Positions 16,853-25,357 of a stretch of 64,000 nucleotides of DNA are shown here, one piece after another. The stretch covers positions 1-64,000 of the forward strand of contig CAMNTH010000011.1 of NCBI GenBank assembly GCA_946557785.1, written 5' to 3'. Within the stretch, counting starts at the first letter, position 1; every line of letters begins with the position of its first letter. The position numbers and the translations under genes are program-made. The DNA comes from an uncultured Blautia sp. Its GTDB lineage: Bacteria > Bacillota > Clostridia > Lachnospirales > Lachnospiraceae. The notes under the pieces were generated by a model. It saw nothing but the letters and a program-made list of their open reading frames with translations, was not told where the DNA came from and made no database searches.

Positions 16853-17785
16853 ATGAAAGAAAAGAAGACAGCGCTTTTGAAGGCAGTGGAGTCTTTGACG
16901 GAAAATTATCGTGCGGAAGAATTGCTTATGCTAAAGAATGGACGGAGCCTGCCCAATCGTTCCGTTGTGATTGATATTGTAAGAGAATTGAGGACCGTGG
17001 TATTTCCGGGATATTTTGGGGAGGATTCCAGTGCCAGGATGTTTCCGGAGTATTATGTGGGATTCAGGCTGAACGGTTTGTATGACCGATTGAAGGAGCA
17101 GATTGAAATTGCATTCCTTTATCAGAACCCTGAAGGGGATGCAGAAGAGATCAGCATTCATGCGGAGGAGGTTTGCGCAGGCTTCTTCGAACAGCTTCCC
17201 CGTGTGCAGAAGATGCTTTTGAAGGATGTGCAGGCGGGCTTTGACGGCGATCCTGCTGCGAAAGGGAAGGAAGAGATCATTGTATGTTATCCGGGGCTGT
17301 TTGCCATTTATGTATATCGTCTGGCACATTTGCTTTATGTGGAAAAAGTACCGCATATTCCAAGAATTATGACAGAGTATGCCCATGGCCGAACCGGCAT
17401 TGATATTAACCCCGGAGCTGTGATCGGAGAATATTTCTTTATTGACCATGGAACAGGCGTAGTAATTGGCGAGACAACGGAAATCGGCAACAATGTCAAG
17501 CTTTATCAGGGAGTAACCCTGGGAGCCCTTTCCACCAGACAGGGGCAGCAGCTTGCAGATGTGAAGCGCCATCCTACTATTGGAGATAATGTAACCATTT
17601 ATTCCAATTCCACAGTTCTTGGCGGGGAAACGGTGATTGGAGAGAATACCATTATTGGCGGTAATACTTTTATTACGGGATCTATTCCTGCAAATACTAA
17701 GGTCAGTGCCAAAAGTCCTGAGCTTGTGATCAAGAAGCCAAGATCTCAGGTGACAGCATCCAACGTATGGGACTGGGAGAACTGA
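16853..17785 (+). CDS. cysE: Serine O-acetyltransferase
   Basis: Makes O-acetylserine from serine and acetyl-CoA, the first step of cysteine synthesis. 310 aa: an alpha-helical N-terminal region of about 170 residues, then a left-handed beta-helix of hexapeptide repeats. The active-site stretch is [19 protein letters not shown] and the acetyl-CoA loop is [13 protein letters not shown]. The ending [11 protein letters not shown] belongs to the long EpsC-like SAT group of Clostridia. ATG 16853 has GAGGAG eight bases upstream. No cysK is adjacent; metY at 60.7-62.0 kb handles the homoserine branch. Confidence 0.9.
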   Translation: MKEKKTALLKAVESLTENYRAEELLMLKNGRSLPNRSVVIDIVRELRTVVFPGYFGEDSSARMFPEYYVGFRLNGLYDRLKEQIEIAFLYQNPEGDAEEISIHAEEVCAGFFEQLPRVQKMLLKDVQAGFDGDPAAKGKEEIIVCYPGLFAIYVYRLAHLLYVEKVPHIPRIMTEYAHGRTGIDINPGAVIGEYFFIDHGTGVVIGETTEIGNNVKLYQGVTLGALSTRQGQQLADVKRHPTIGDNVTIYSNSTVLGGETVIGENTIIGGNTFITGSIPANTKVSAKSPELVIKKPRSQVTASNVWDWEN

Positions 17786-17829
17786 TTTAAGAAAAACTAC
17801 TTATAGAAAGTGGCTGACGGAGGAAATGT

Positions 17830-18576
17830 ATGGCTGGATTTTGTATGGCGGCAGGGACAGTGTGTCTTTTGTATTATTTTGCACTGATTCTGTTTACAGG
17901 GATCACCACGCATTTTGCATGGATCTGGCTTGCAGCTTCGGTTGTATTGCTGGGCTTGGGAAACTTCATACGTTATGAAAGAGCTCATCCCGGGTTTATC
18001 CCGGGGTGGCTTTGCTATGCAGCATTCATTGGGCTTGCCGCAGGGCTTTTGCTGTTCCTTTCTATATTTTTGAAAGTGCTGGGAGGCATGTCCTGGAACG
18101 GAAGCGAAGGACTGGACTATGTAGTAGTCCTGGGCGCCCAGGTGAAAAAGGATGTTCCCTCCAGAGCTTTAAGGATGCGCCTTGAAAAAGCACTGGAGTA
18201 TGCCAATGCAAACAAAGATACTATTTTGATCCTGTCCGGGGGAATGGGCTCAGGAGAAGAGATCAGTGAGGCTGAATGCATGAAGCAGTATCTTATAGAG
18301 CACGGGATTTCACAGGAACGTCTTATCCTGGAAGACCAGTCCACGAATACCATGGAAAATCTGAAGTTTTCAAATGCCATGACAGACTGTGCAAATGCTG
18401 TGACCGGAATTATTTCTAATGATTTCCATGTCTACCGGGCTGTACGGCTTGCTAAGAAACAGGGATATGAGAACTGTGAGGGGATTGCAGCAAGGTCAGA
18501 TTTCTATATGGAGCCTCATTATGTGGTGAGGGAAGTATTTGCCCTGGTAAAAGAGAAACTATTGGGAAATATCTAA
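17830..18576 (+). CDS. YdcF/SanA-like DUF218 membrane protein
   Basis: 248-aa protein with three hydrophobic segments in the first 90 residues and a cytoplasmic or surface DUF218 domain behind them. The domain is marked by YVVVLGAQVKKDVPSRAL, ILSGGMGSGEEISEA and the acidic/asparagine block LEDQSTNTMENL. SNDFHVYRA and an ARSDFY element complete it. Family members (SanA, ElyC, YdcF) affect envelope integrity; a defined reaction is not known. The start follows GGAGG by six bases. It is probably co-transcribed with cysE (44-bp gap). Confidence 0.8.
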   Translation: MAGFCMAAGTVCLLYYFALILFTGITTHFAWIWLAASVVLLGLGNFIRYERAHPGFIPGWLCYAAFIGLAAGLLLFLSIFLKVLGGMSWNGSEGLDYVVVLGAQVKKDVPSRALRMRLEKALEYANANKDTILILSGGMGSGEEISEAECMKQYLIEHGISQERLILEDQSTNTMENLKFSNAMTDCANAVTGIISNDFHVYRAVRLAKKQGYENCEGIAARSDFYMEPHYVVREVFALVKEKLLGNI

Positions 18577-18595
18577 AAAAAATTTAAAAATACTG

Positions 18596-18624
18596 TTGAC
18601 AAATACAAAGAAATAGGATATACT
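18596..18624 (+). promoter_or_regulatory. Strong promoter of the tRNA-Gly pair
   Basis: TTGACA (18596-18601), 17 bp and TATACT (18619-18624); near-consensus, as expected for stable RNA. Confidence 0.8.
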
Positions 18625-18664
18625 AATTATCGTTGTAGGGAACAATACAGAAACGCAGCGATAT

Positions 18665-18735
18665 GCGGGTGTAGTTCAATGGTAGAACACCAGCCTTCCA
18701 AGCTGGATACGTGGGTTCGATTCCCATCACCCGCT
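18665..18735 (+). tRNA. tRNA-Gly (TCC)
   Basis: 71-nt cloverleaf with acceptor GCGGGTG paired to CACCCGC, anticodon loop CTTCCAA (anticodon TCC), T loop TTCGATT and discriminator T; no encoded CCA. Confidence 0.93.
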
Positions 18736-18739
18736 TTTT

Positions 18740-18812
18740 GCGATAGTGGCGTAGTTGGTAACGCGCGACCTTGCCAAGGTCGAGACCGCGGGTTCGAGCC
18801 CCGTCTATCGCT
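18740..18812 (+). tRNA. tRNA-Gly (GCC), copy 1
   Basis: 73-nt cloverleaf with acceptor GCGATAG paired to CTATCGC, anticodon loop TTGCCAA (anticodon GCC) and T loop TTCGAGC. It starts four bases after tRNA-Gly(TCC). An identical copy lies at 58503-58575 on the other strand. Confidence 0.93.
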
Positions 18813-18814
18813 CT

Positions 18815-18848
18815 AAAGGACTTCGAATGATCGAAGTCCTTTTTTGTT
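18815..18848 (+). terminator. Terminator of the tRNA-Gly operon
   Basis: 12-bp perfect stem (18815-18826 with 18831-18842), 4-nt loop, then a T-run. Confidence 0.9.
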
Positions 18849-18860
18849 TAACCATCCTAT

Positions 18861-19022
18861 TCAGTTGTTCATTTGGTAAGCTACCAGAGCGATATTCCAG
18901 AATCCTTCTTTATTTAATTCCAGCTCACAATCATGAATTTTTTTCAGGCAGGCTTCCGGAAGCTGGGCAACCTGTACGTTTACCCCAGGTTCGCCAAAGG
19001 TTTTTTCTGCAGAGTTTTCCAT
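18861..19022 (-). CDS. Small hypothetical protein, 53 aa, coupled to the DUF378 gene
   Basis: A 53-codon frame that starts one base after the stop of the DUF378 gene (TAATATG). The arrangement implies translational re-initiation; GAGAGG lies nine bases upstream inside the DUF378 end. The protein begins MENSAEKTFGEPGVNVQVAQ and ends AYQMNN. It has a Cys/Lys/Glu-rich middle (PEACLKKIHDCELEL) and no membrane segment or signal peptide. I recognise no family. The coding-like composition, ribosome-binding site and exact coupling support a real gene, but it may be a chance frame. Confidence 0.55.
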   Translation of the reverse strand: MENSAEKTFGEPGVNVQVAQLPEACLKKIHDCELELNKEGFWNIALVAYQMNN

Positions 19023-19023
19023 A

Positions 19024-19239
19024 TTAGATTGCCTCTCTTTCCTGGTCTACCAGACCGTAAAATGTAAAGAGATACAATCCGCAGATTCCTACCAGGCCAT
19101 AAATAATGCGGGAGATCCAGCTCATGCTGCCAAAGAGCAGAGATACCAGATTCAGGTTAAAGAACCCGATGAGCCCCCAGTTGATCGCCCCGATTAAGGC
19201 AATGGTCAATGCAGAGTAGCGTAAAAAATTATTTCCCAT
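19024..19239 (-). CDS. DUF378 small membrane protein (YuzA-like)
   Basis: 71-aa protein with two membrane helices. The family hallmark is LTIALIGAINWGLIGFFNLN, followed by VSLLFG and IIYGLVGICGLYLF. Function of DUF378 proteins is unknown. ATG 19239 is chosen over the in-frame start at 19272 because AAGGATGG lies just upstream and MGNNFLRYSAL is the normal beginning. The start codon is part of one arm of a 15-bp inverted repeat whose other arm is in the leader, so initiation may be structure-controlled. Confidence 0.85.
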   Translation of the reverse strand: MGNNFLRYSALTIALIGAINWGLIGFFNLNLVSLLFGSMSWISRIIYGLVGICGLYLFTFYGLVDQEREAI

Positions 19240-19309
19240 AAGACACCATCCTTTCTGAAAATAGTATTTCATAAAAATGCAAAAGCATGTATGATGTCTT
19301 ATGGGAAAT
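19231..19309 (-). repeat. 15-bp inverted repeat covering the DUF378 start codon
   Basis: Arms 19231-19245 and 19295-19309 are perfectly complementary. After one mismatch, three more pairs (19247-19249 with 19291-19293) extend the stem towards the ribosome-binding site. In the reverse-strand mRNA the upstream arm can pair with the ATG and the codons after it, across a loop of about 49 nt. Confidence 0.75.
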
Positions 19310-19320
19310 TTAGCCAGTTT

Positions 19321-20412
19321 TTATTTAACTTTTAAAATTTGGGAAGAAGTGTTTCCGCCCCCGAAGCTGAATGCTTCCCCTGCCTGGAGGGTAACATCGG
19401 TTTCGTCATTGAGTGAGAATGCCTGGCAGACAGTGACCGTGTGATTCGGCTGTATCTCAGACATGAAGTTGTCAATCGCTTTTTCTGTAGCTTCCGGAAT
19501 AGCAGCGCTTAAGGCTGCCCCATTTTGGTAGGCCATGAGATTTACGTCCACCATTGCACTGGAAGGAGAATCGCTGTTGTTTGTATAGTCATAGTAAACC
19601 ATGAGACAGGGCTCTCCGCTGAAATCATTGACTACGGTATGCTTGGTATAATGAATCGTAAATTTATCATTGGACATATCTATGGTATCGTCCTTGGCGG
19701 CAGCTGGCAGCTGGACATCCTGCCCTGCGCCGCCTTCTATAGCTGACAGTTCGTTGTTGATTTCATCCTGTACATTTTTAAAGTTAGCGGACATGATCTT
19801 TACCGTTTCGTTATCAAGAGACATGATCTTCCATCCATCATTAGTCTTTACCAGGGGATAGGTAATATCTGTTTCTGCAAACTTATCTTCAAGGGTTCCG
19901 GCTTTTTCCTGCAAGATACCTGCCAGCTTCGCCTGCGTTTCCTCTTCGGAAAGCTCTGCGCCGGAAAAGGCAGTGGAGACGATCTGGCGGAGAAATTCTG
20001 TAATTGTTTCTTTATAAATATCTGAACCGTCAATATATTTAATATGAACCGTAATGTTGGCAGTGCCGTTTTGGATATTAAATTTGTTTTTGGAAATTTT
20101 ATAAGTCATTTTCTGGTTGATGTCCCGGAAAAATGCGGTGTAGGAATCATTGCGGATGTCTGCATCATCCAGGGCGGACAGATCACTGCTCTGAAGCTGG
20201 GCGCTCATACCTTCAAAATTCATTTTTTTCATATTGGACAGAAATGTTTTTACTGCCTTCTCTGGCTGCTGGCGCGCCATAAAATAATAAACTCCTGTTC
20301 CTGCCGCTGCCAGAATTAGCACGAAAAGGAAGAGAATGAAACCAGCGGACCTCTTCTTTTTTTTCTTTGGGGAAGCTTTGGCTTCCTGCTGTTTTAATTC
20401 CTGTGTATCCAT
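19321..20412 (-). CDS. Membrane-anchored protein with C-terminal DUF5067-like domain
   Basis: 363-aa protein of unknown function. A lysine-rich cytoplasmic start (ASPKKKKKRSAG) precedes one membrane helix at residues 25-45 (GFILFLFVLILAAAGTGVYY), so most of it is outside. Residues about 50-215 look like an NTF2-like DUF4878/DUF5105-type domain (PEKAVKTFLSNMKKMNFEGM). Residues 250-360 resemble the immunoglobulin-like DUF5067 domain (KFTIHYTKHTVV, MVYYDYTNNSD). Both domain names are from memory of similar Firmicute proteins. Its own promoter shares DNA with the divergent RND promoter. The DUF378 gene follows after about 80 bp. Confidence 0.65.
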   Translation of the reverse strand: MDTQELKQQEAKASPKKKKKRSAGFILFLFVLILAAAGTGVYYFMARQQPEKAVKTFLSNMKKMNFEGMSAQLQSSDLSALDDADIRNDSYTAFFRDINQKMTYKISKNKFNIQNGTANITVHIKYIDGSDIYKETITEFLRQIVSTAFSGAELSEEETQAKLAGILQEKAGTLEDKFAETDITYPLVKTNDGWKIMSLDNETVKIMSANFKNVQDEINNELSAIEGGAGQDVQLPAAAKDDTIDMSNDKFTIHYTKHTVVNDFSGEPCLMVYYDYTNNSDSPSSAMVDVNLMAYQNGAALSAAIPEATEKAIDNFMSEIQPNHTVTVCQAFSLNDETDVTLQAGEAFSFGGGNTSSQILKVK

Positions 20413-20500
20413 AAATCCTCCTGACTTATACCAACCTGCTGATAATGCAGGCGTATATGAATTTGTAGAAAAGCAATGGCTGTATTCATTAGGTGCTCAC

Positions 20501-20530
20501 ATTATAGCATAGAATAGATTTTGTTGACAA
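20501..20530 (-). promoter_or_regulatory. Divergent promoter of the membrane-anchored protein gene
   Basis: On the reverse strand TTGTCA (20525-20530), 18 bp and TATAAT (20501-20506). Its -35 box overlaps that of the RND promoter. Confidence 0.65.
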
Positions 20531-20552
20531 TGGCAATCTGCAGACATATAAT
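20524..20552 (+). promoter_or_regulatory. Consensus promoter of the RND exporter-tetR operon
   Basis: TTGACA (20524-20529), 17 bp and TATAAT (20547-20552): a perfect sigma-A consensus, so strong regulation is expected. Confidence 0.85.
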
Positions 20553-20563
20553 AGGAATATGAC

Positions 20564-20577
20564 TGACCAGCCGGTCA
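20564..20577. promoter_or_regulatory. Candidate TetR operator
   Basis: TGACC-AGCC-GGTCA, an inverted repeat with 5-bp arms, starts about 11 bp after the -10 box, close to the expected transcription start. A bound repressor would block the RND promoter. The regulator encoded at the end of the same operon is the obvious ligand-sensing protein. Confidence 0.6.
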
Positions 20578-20616
20578 TTTTGGAGGCTGAAAATGGGACA
20601 GGAGGAATAATATGAT

Positions 20617-23600
20617 ATGATTTCGCGATACAGTGTAAAAAAACCGTATACAGTCGTGGTTGCCATTGTGCTGATCCTGATTTTGGGGGCGGTTTCCGTT
20701 GGGAAGATGAATACAGATCTTCTGCCCAGCATGAATCTTCCTTATGCGATCGTCATGACGACTTATGCAGGAGCCAGCCCGGAGCCAGTGGAGACGGTCG
20801 TGACCAGGCCTATTGAACAGTCTATGGCTACTGTTACGGATATTGAGAACGTAAGCTCCCAGTCAAGGGAAAATGTTTCTATGGTGGTTCTGGAATTCCA
20901 GGAATCTACGGATATGGATTCCGCATCCATTGAGATCAGAGAGAAACTGGATCAGATCAGCGGCTACTGGGATGATTCTGTGGGCAAGCCTATGATCATG
21001 AAGCTGAATCCGGATATGATGCCCATCATGATCGCGGCAGTGGAGGTGGACGGTCTGAAGCCTACGGAAGTTACGGATTATGTAGAGCGGAATATTCAGG
21101 CGGAAATGGAGAGTATTGCCGGAGTAGCCAGCGTTTCCACCACCGGAAATGTGACGGAGAGCGTGGATGTTCTCATCCGGGAGGAAAAGTTACATAAGGC
21201 TAATGAAAAAGTCATGAAAGCCCTGGATAAACAGTTTAATGAAAAAGAGGATGAGTTAAAAGACGCCCAGAGAGAACTGAACGACGGCAAAAAGAAGCTT
21301 CAGGAAGGGAAAGATGAGCTTTCAAAGGGCAAAGAACAGCTAAAGAGCGGTAAGGATGAACTTGTAGCAGGGCTTGCAAAGGGACAGCAGCAGATGGCGG
21401 CAGCAGAGAGCAAGCTTACTGCAGGCGAGACGGAAATTCGGGAGAAAGAGAAGCTTTTGGAAGAGAAACAGGCGGAACTGGATGAAGGACGTACCAAGCT
21501 TCTGGAAGGGAGAACCCAGGCAGAACAGGCTCTGGAACAGATTGGAACTGCACAGACAGGAATGCAGAATCTTATGCAGGCCGTTGATGCAATTGCCCGG
21601 CAGGAGTCTGTGCTGGAGGAGAACCTAAATTCTGTATCAGAAGGGATCAGCGGTGTTGATGCAGCCCTTAGCCAACTGGAGCAATTCCAGGAAGCCCTGG
21701 ATTATGAGCAGCAGAAGGCTGCACTTCTTGCACAGAGAGCTGCCCTGGAGCAGAGTATAACGGAGCTCCACAATGCAATGGCTGAGATCTCCGGAAAAAA
21801 GGCAGAGCTTCAAGGACAGCTGGATCAGATTGTCCAGAGCCTTGGAAAAAGTTCTGCAGATGAGGCATTAGCCTATACGGCAGACCAGGCTTCTGCCCTT
21901 TGGATGACATTAGAAGAGCTTGCTTCCAAGGAAGGAGCACTTGATGACGCTCAGAATCAGCTGAATGCCGGAAGGGAACAGCTGAATGCTGCGAAGGCAC
22001 AGATTACCTCAGGGAAGAAACAGCTTTCCTCCGGGAAAGTAGAAATGGATACACAGAAGCTTCTGGCGTCTATAGATATGAGTGTGGCAGAATCCAAGAT
22101 GGAATCTGGAACTTCTAAGCTTGAGGATAATGAAACGAAGCTTGAGGAGGCCCAGGCCCAGATTGAGTCTGGAAAGGAACAGCTAAAGGACGCAAAGGAA
22201 GCAGCCATGGATCAGACGAACCTGGAAAACCTGATCACATCAGAGCTTGTGAAGGGAATCCTTACAGGGGAGAATTTCTCCATGCCTGCAGGTTATATCA
22301 ATGAGGGAAAGGATGAATATCTGGTCCGTGTAGGAGATAAACTCTCTAATGTGAAGAGTTTGGAAGAACTGGTTCTTCTGGATCTGGGGCTGGATGGACT
22401 AGAGCCTGTCCGTCTGAAGGACGTTGCAGATATTACAGTACAGGATGATAGTGATGAAGTATATGCCCGCCTGAACGGCAATCCGGGTGTTATGCTGACC
22501 ATTGAAAAGCAGACGGGCTATTCTACAGGAGAAGTGACAGACAGGCTTTTGGAGCGGATCGCAGAAATTGAGAAGGAGCATGAGGCCGTTCATTTTTCCG
22601 TACTGATGGATCAGGGCGTATATATTGACCTGGTAGTGGACTCGGTAATTCAGAATATGCTTTCCGGTGCGGTTTTGGCAGTATTGATCCTTTTGGTGTT
22701 CCTGAAGGATATAAAACCCACCGTTGTGATCGCATTTTCCATCCCTATCAGCGTAGTAACTGCGTTTGTGCTGATGTATTTCAGCGGGATTACCTTAAAT
22801 GTAATATCACTCTCCGGACTTGCCCTTGGAATTGGCATGCTAGTGGATAATTCTATTGTAGTAATTGAAAATATTCAACGGCTGCGGCAGGAGGGAATGC
22901 CAGCCAGGAAGGCTGCCATTGAGGGAGCCAGGCAGGTGGCAGGGGCTATTGCCGCATCTACACTGACAACGATCTGTGTATTTGCCCCAATTGTTTTTAC
23001 AGAAGGAATAACAAGGCAGTTGTTTGTGGATATGGGGCTGACCATTGCCTATTCCCTGATCGCCAGCCTTGTAGTGGCACTGACGCTGGTTCCTATGATG
23101 TCGGCGGGCCTCCTCAAAAAGTCCGGAACAAAAAGATCCCGCCTTTTGGATGCAGTCCGGAATATTTACGGCAGAATGCTTGGCTGTGCACTTCGGGTAA
23201 AATTTCTGGTGCTGCTTTTGGCAGTGGGGCTTTTTGTGGGAAGCGCCTTTGCAGCCATTAAAAATGGAACTTCCTTTATGCCGGAGATGGAGAGTACTCA
23301 GGTCTCCATGACAGTTACAACAGAAAATGGAACGCCTCTTACGGAGACTGCAGCCTGCGCAGATCAGGTGATTGCAAGTATCGAAGACATTGAGGATATT
23401 GAGAGTATCGGCGCCATGGCAGGCGGCAGCAGCATGATGGGAATGGGCGGCTCCGGAAATACGAATTCTGTCAGCATGTATCTCCTTTTGAAGGAAGAGA
23501 AGAAGCTTTCCGGTGAAGAACTGGAACAGGAGATTTTAAGAAGAACCAGGGATTTACCCTGTGAAGTGGCAGTATCTACCCAGTCCATGGATATGAGTGC

Positions 23601-24741
23601 CCTTGGAGGCAGCGGCATAGAAGTACGCATCAAAGGAAAGGAGCTGGATGAGCTTTCCGCTATTGCGAAAGATGTGGCTAAGATCGTAGAAGAGACAGAG
23701 GGAACGCAAAATGTTTCTGATGGACAGGAGGAATCGGATGCGGAATTCCGAATAGCAGTGAACAAGACAAAAGCTATGGAATATAAGCTGACTGTAGCAC
23801 AGGTTTATCAGGCTATCCAGAAGCGGCTGGCAGAGGCGGCCTCTGCAACTGCTCTTTCCACAGCGCTTAAGGATTACGATGTATTTGTACGGGATGAGAA
23901 GGATGAAAAGCTTACCAGGGAGGCACTGAAGGAGCTGACCATTGAGGTGACCAATCAGGAAGGGCAAGCAGAAGAGATTAGGCTTTCACAGATTGCTGAT
24001 TTTACAAATGCTGTAGGACCGCAGACCATCCTTCGGGACGCCCAGTCCCGTTATATGACCGTAAGTGCGGAAATTGCAAGGGGGTGCAATATCGGTATCG
24101 TTGGCAATGCCCTTGAGAAGAAGCTGGCAGACCTTGAAGTGCCTTCGGGTTATACTGTTGAAATGACGGGAGAGGATGAGACCATCAATGACGCTATGGG
24201 GCAGCTGATGCTGATGCTTGTTCTGGCGATGGCCTTTATGTATTTGATTATGGTAGCCCAGTTCCAGTCCCTGATGTCGCCTTTTATCATTATGTTTACC
24301 ATTCCGCTGGCTTTCACAGGCGGATTCTTCGGGCTTGTGACCGCAGATATGGATGTGAGCGTCATTGCCGTGATCGGATTTATCATGCTTTCAGGTGTTA
24401 TTGTAAATAATGGTATCGTGCTGGTGGATTATACGAACCAACTCCGTATGGAAGGCATGGGAAAGCGGGAAGCGCTGATACAGGCAGGGAAGGATCGCTT
24501 CCGTCCGATCATCATGACTGCCCTGACTACGATCCTGGGATTGTCCACCATGGCAGCCGGAACGGGAATGGGTGGAGACATGGTTCGGCCAATGGCTGTA
24601 GTGACCATCGGAGGTCTGATTTACGGAACGATTCTGACGCTGTTTGTGGTACCATGTATATATGATCTTCTAAATAGGAAAAACTATAAAAAGGATGAAC
24701 TGAGACTGGAGGATGCAGGGGATGGAGCAGGAGAAGAATGA
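20617..24741 (+). CDS. RND family efflux transporter with coiled-coil insertion
   Basis: Large proton-driven exporter (1374 aa; usual RND pumps are about 1000-1050). First membrane helix at residues 10-28, then the porter domain begins (SMNLPYAIVMTTYAGASPEPVE). Residues about 190-530 are an inserted, highly charged coiled coil rich in repeats such as KDELSKGKEQLKSGK. The remaining porter part and helices follow. The relay aspartate is present in GIGMLVDNSIVVIENI, with Asn where AcrB has a second Asp. The second half repeats the layout (MVAQFQSLMSPFIIMFTIPL, GVIVNNGIVLVDYTN). There is no separate adaptor or outer-membrane gene; the insertion may replace an adaptor by spanning the wall. Likely exports amphiphilic compounds. 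Confidence 0.88.
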   Translation: MISRYSVKKPYTVVVAIVLILILGAVSVGKMNTDLLPSMNLPYAIVMTTYAGASPEPVETVVTRPIEQSMATVTDIENVSSQSRENVSMVVLEFQESTDMDSASIEIREKLDQISGYWDDSVGKPMIMKLNPDMMPIMIAAVEVDGLKPTEVTDYVERNIQAEMESIAGVASVSTTGNVTESVDVLIREEKLHKANEKVMKALDKQFNEKEDELKDAQRELNDGKKKLQEGKDELSKGKEQLKSGKDELVAGLAKGQQQMAAAESKLTAGETEIREKEKLLEEKQAELDEGRTKLLEGRTQAEQALEQIGTAQTGMQNLMQAVDAIARQESVLEENLNSVSEGISGVDAALSQLEQFQEALDYEQQKAALLAQRAALEQSITELHNAMAEISGKKAELQGQLDQIVQSLGKSSADEALAYTADQASALWMTLEELASKEGALDDAQNQLNAGREQLNAAKAQITSGKKQLSSGKVEMDTQKLLASIDMSVAESKMESGTSKLEDNETKLEEAQAQIESGKEQLKDAKEAAMDQTNLENLITSELVKGILTGENFSMPAGYINEGKDEYLVRVGDKLSNVKSLEELVLLDLGLDGLEPVRLKDVADITVQDDSDEVYARLNGNPGVMLTIEKQTGYSTGEVTDRLLERIAEIEKEHEAVHFSVLMDQGVYIDLVVDSVIQNMLSGAVLAVLILLVFLKDIKPTVVIAFSIPISVVTAFVLMYFSGITLNVISLSGLALGIGMLVDNSIVVIENIQRLRQEGMPARKAAIEGARQVAGAIAASTLTTICVFAPIVFTEGITRQLFVDMGLTIAYSLIASLVVALTLVPMMSAGLLKKSGTKRSRLLDAVRNIYGRMLGCALRVKFLVLLLAVGLFVGSAFAAIKNGTSFMPEMESTQVSMTVTTENGTPLTETAACADQVIASIEDIEDIESIGAMAGGSSMMGMGGSGNTNSVSMYLLLKEEKKLSGEELEQEILRRTRDLPCEVAVSTQSMDMSALGGSGIEVRIKGKELDELSAIAKDVAKIVEETEGTQNVSDGQEESDAEFRIAVNKTKAMEYKLTVAQVYQAIQKRLAEAASATALSTALKDYDVFVRDEKDEKLTREALKELTIEVTNQEGQAEEIRLSQIADFTNAVGPQTILRDAQSRYMTVSAEIARGCNIGIVGNALEKKLADLEVPSGYTVEMTGEDETINDAMGQLMLMLVLAMAFMYLIMVAQFQSLMSPFIIMFTIPLAFTGGFFGLVTADMDVSVIAVIGFIMLSGVIVNNGIVLVDYTNQLRMEGMGKREALIQAGKDRFRPIIMTALTTILGLSTMAAGTGMGGDMVRPMAVVTIGGLIYGTILTLFVVPCIYDLLNRKNYKKDELRLEDAGDGAGEE

Positions 24742-25330
24742 AAAAGTACTTGCCATGTACCATGCTGTGTGGCATTTGCTGGAGGATGGAAAAGATGTAA
24801 CCAAGATTAAGGTTTCTGACATTACAGAATGCGCCGGAATCGGCAAAGGAACTGCATACGAATATTTCCGCAGCAAGGAAGAACTGGTGGGAAAGGCGCT
24901 GCAGTTTAATACGTCACTTCAGGTTCAGATGCTTTCCCGGGCGGTTAAGGAGCAGGACAGCTTCATGGGCGGACTTGAAGCCTGTTTTGACTGGCTGTTA
25001 AAAACACGGGATAAGCGTTTGCTTGTAATTCAGTTTATGAGGCGAACAGACGGTTTTCTTCAGATACCGGACTGCTTTTCCAGGGAGAATGAGGAGCAGA
25101 AGAAATCATTTATGATGGTGGGAGGGGAAATCTTAAGGGAGCTTGTTTTGCTTGGCAGGAAGGAAGGCGCTGTGCGCAGGGAGATACCGGATGACCTGGC
25201 CGCATTGCAGATACTTTCACAGCTTCTGGGTTTTTTTGTCCGCCAGGAATTTGCGGATTTTTCAGATGAAGCAGGTCTCATAAAGACAAAAGAATTTTTA
25301 TGTGATAATATAATAAAAAGTCTTAGTTAA
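24722..25330 (+). CDS. TetR family transcriptional regulator
   Basis: 202-aa repressor with an N-terminal three-helix DNA-binding domain (VSDITECAGIGKGTAYEYFRSKEEL, residues about 35-60) and a variable ligand-binding C-terminus. The start at 24722 lies inside the RND gene's 3' end (20-bp overlap) and has GGAGG nine bases upstream. An ATG at 24713 abuts the ribosome-binding site and is less likely. Being last in the operon and matched by an operator-like palindrome at the operon promoter, it most likely represses its own operon until an exported substrate binds. Confidence 0.88.
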   Translation: MEQEKNEKVLAMYHAVWHLLEDGKDVTKIKVSDITECAGIGKGTAYEYFRSKEELVGKALQFNTSLQVQMLSRAVKEQDSFMGGLEACFDWLLKTRDKRLLVIQFMRRTDGFLQIPDCFSRENEEQKKSFMMVGGEILRELVLLGRKEGAVRREIPDDLAALQILSQLLGFFVRQEFADFSDEAGLIKTKEFLCDNIIKSLS

Positions 25331-25357
25331 AATAAAAGAATGGGGAGGTAGGCAAAG

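Noticed and set aside
18755-19027. 90-codon forward frame after the tRNA-Gly pair
   Set aside because: It begins inside tRNA-Gly(GCC) and crosses a strong terminator; the reverse strand holds a better small gene there.
24713-24721. Alternative upstream start for the TetR gene
   Set aside because: This ATG directly abuts the GGAGG, leaving no spacer; the ATG nine bases later has proper spacing.
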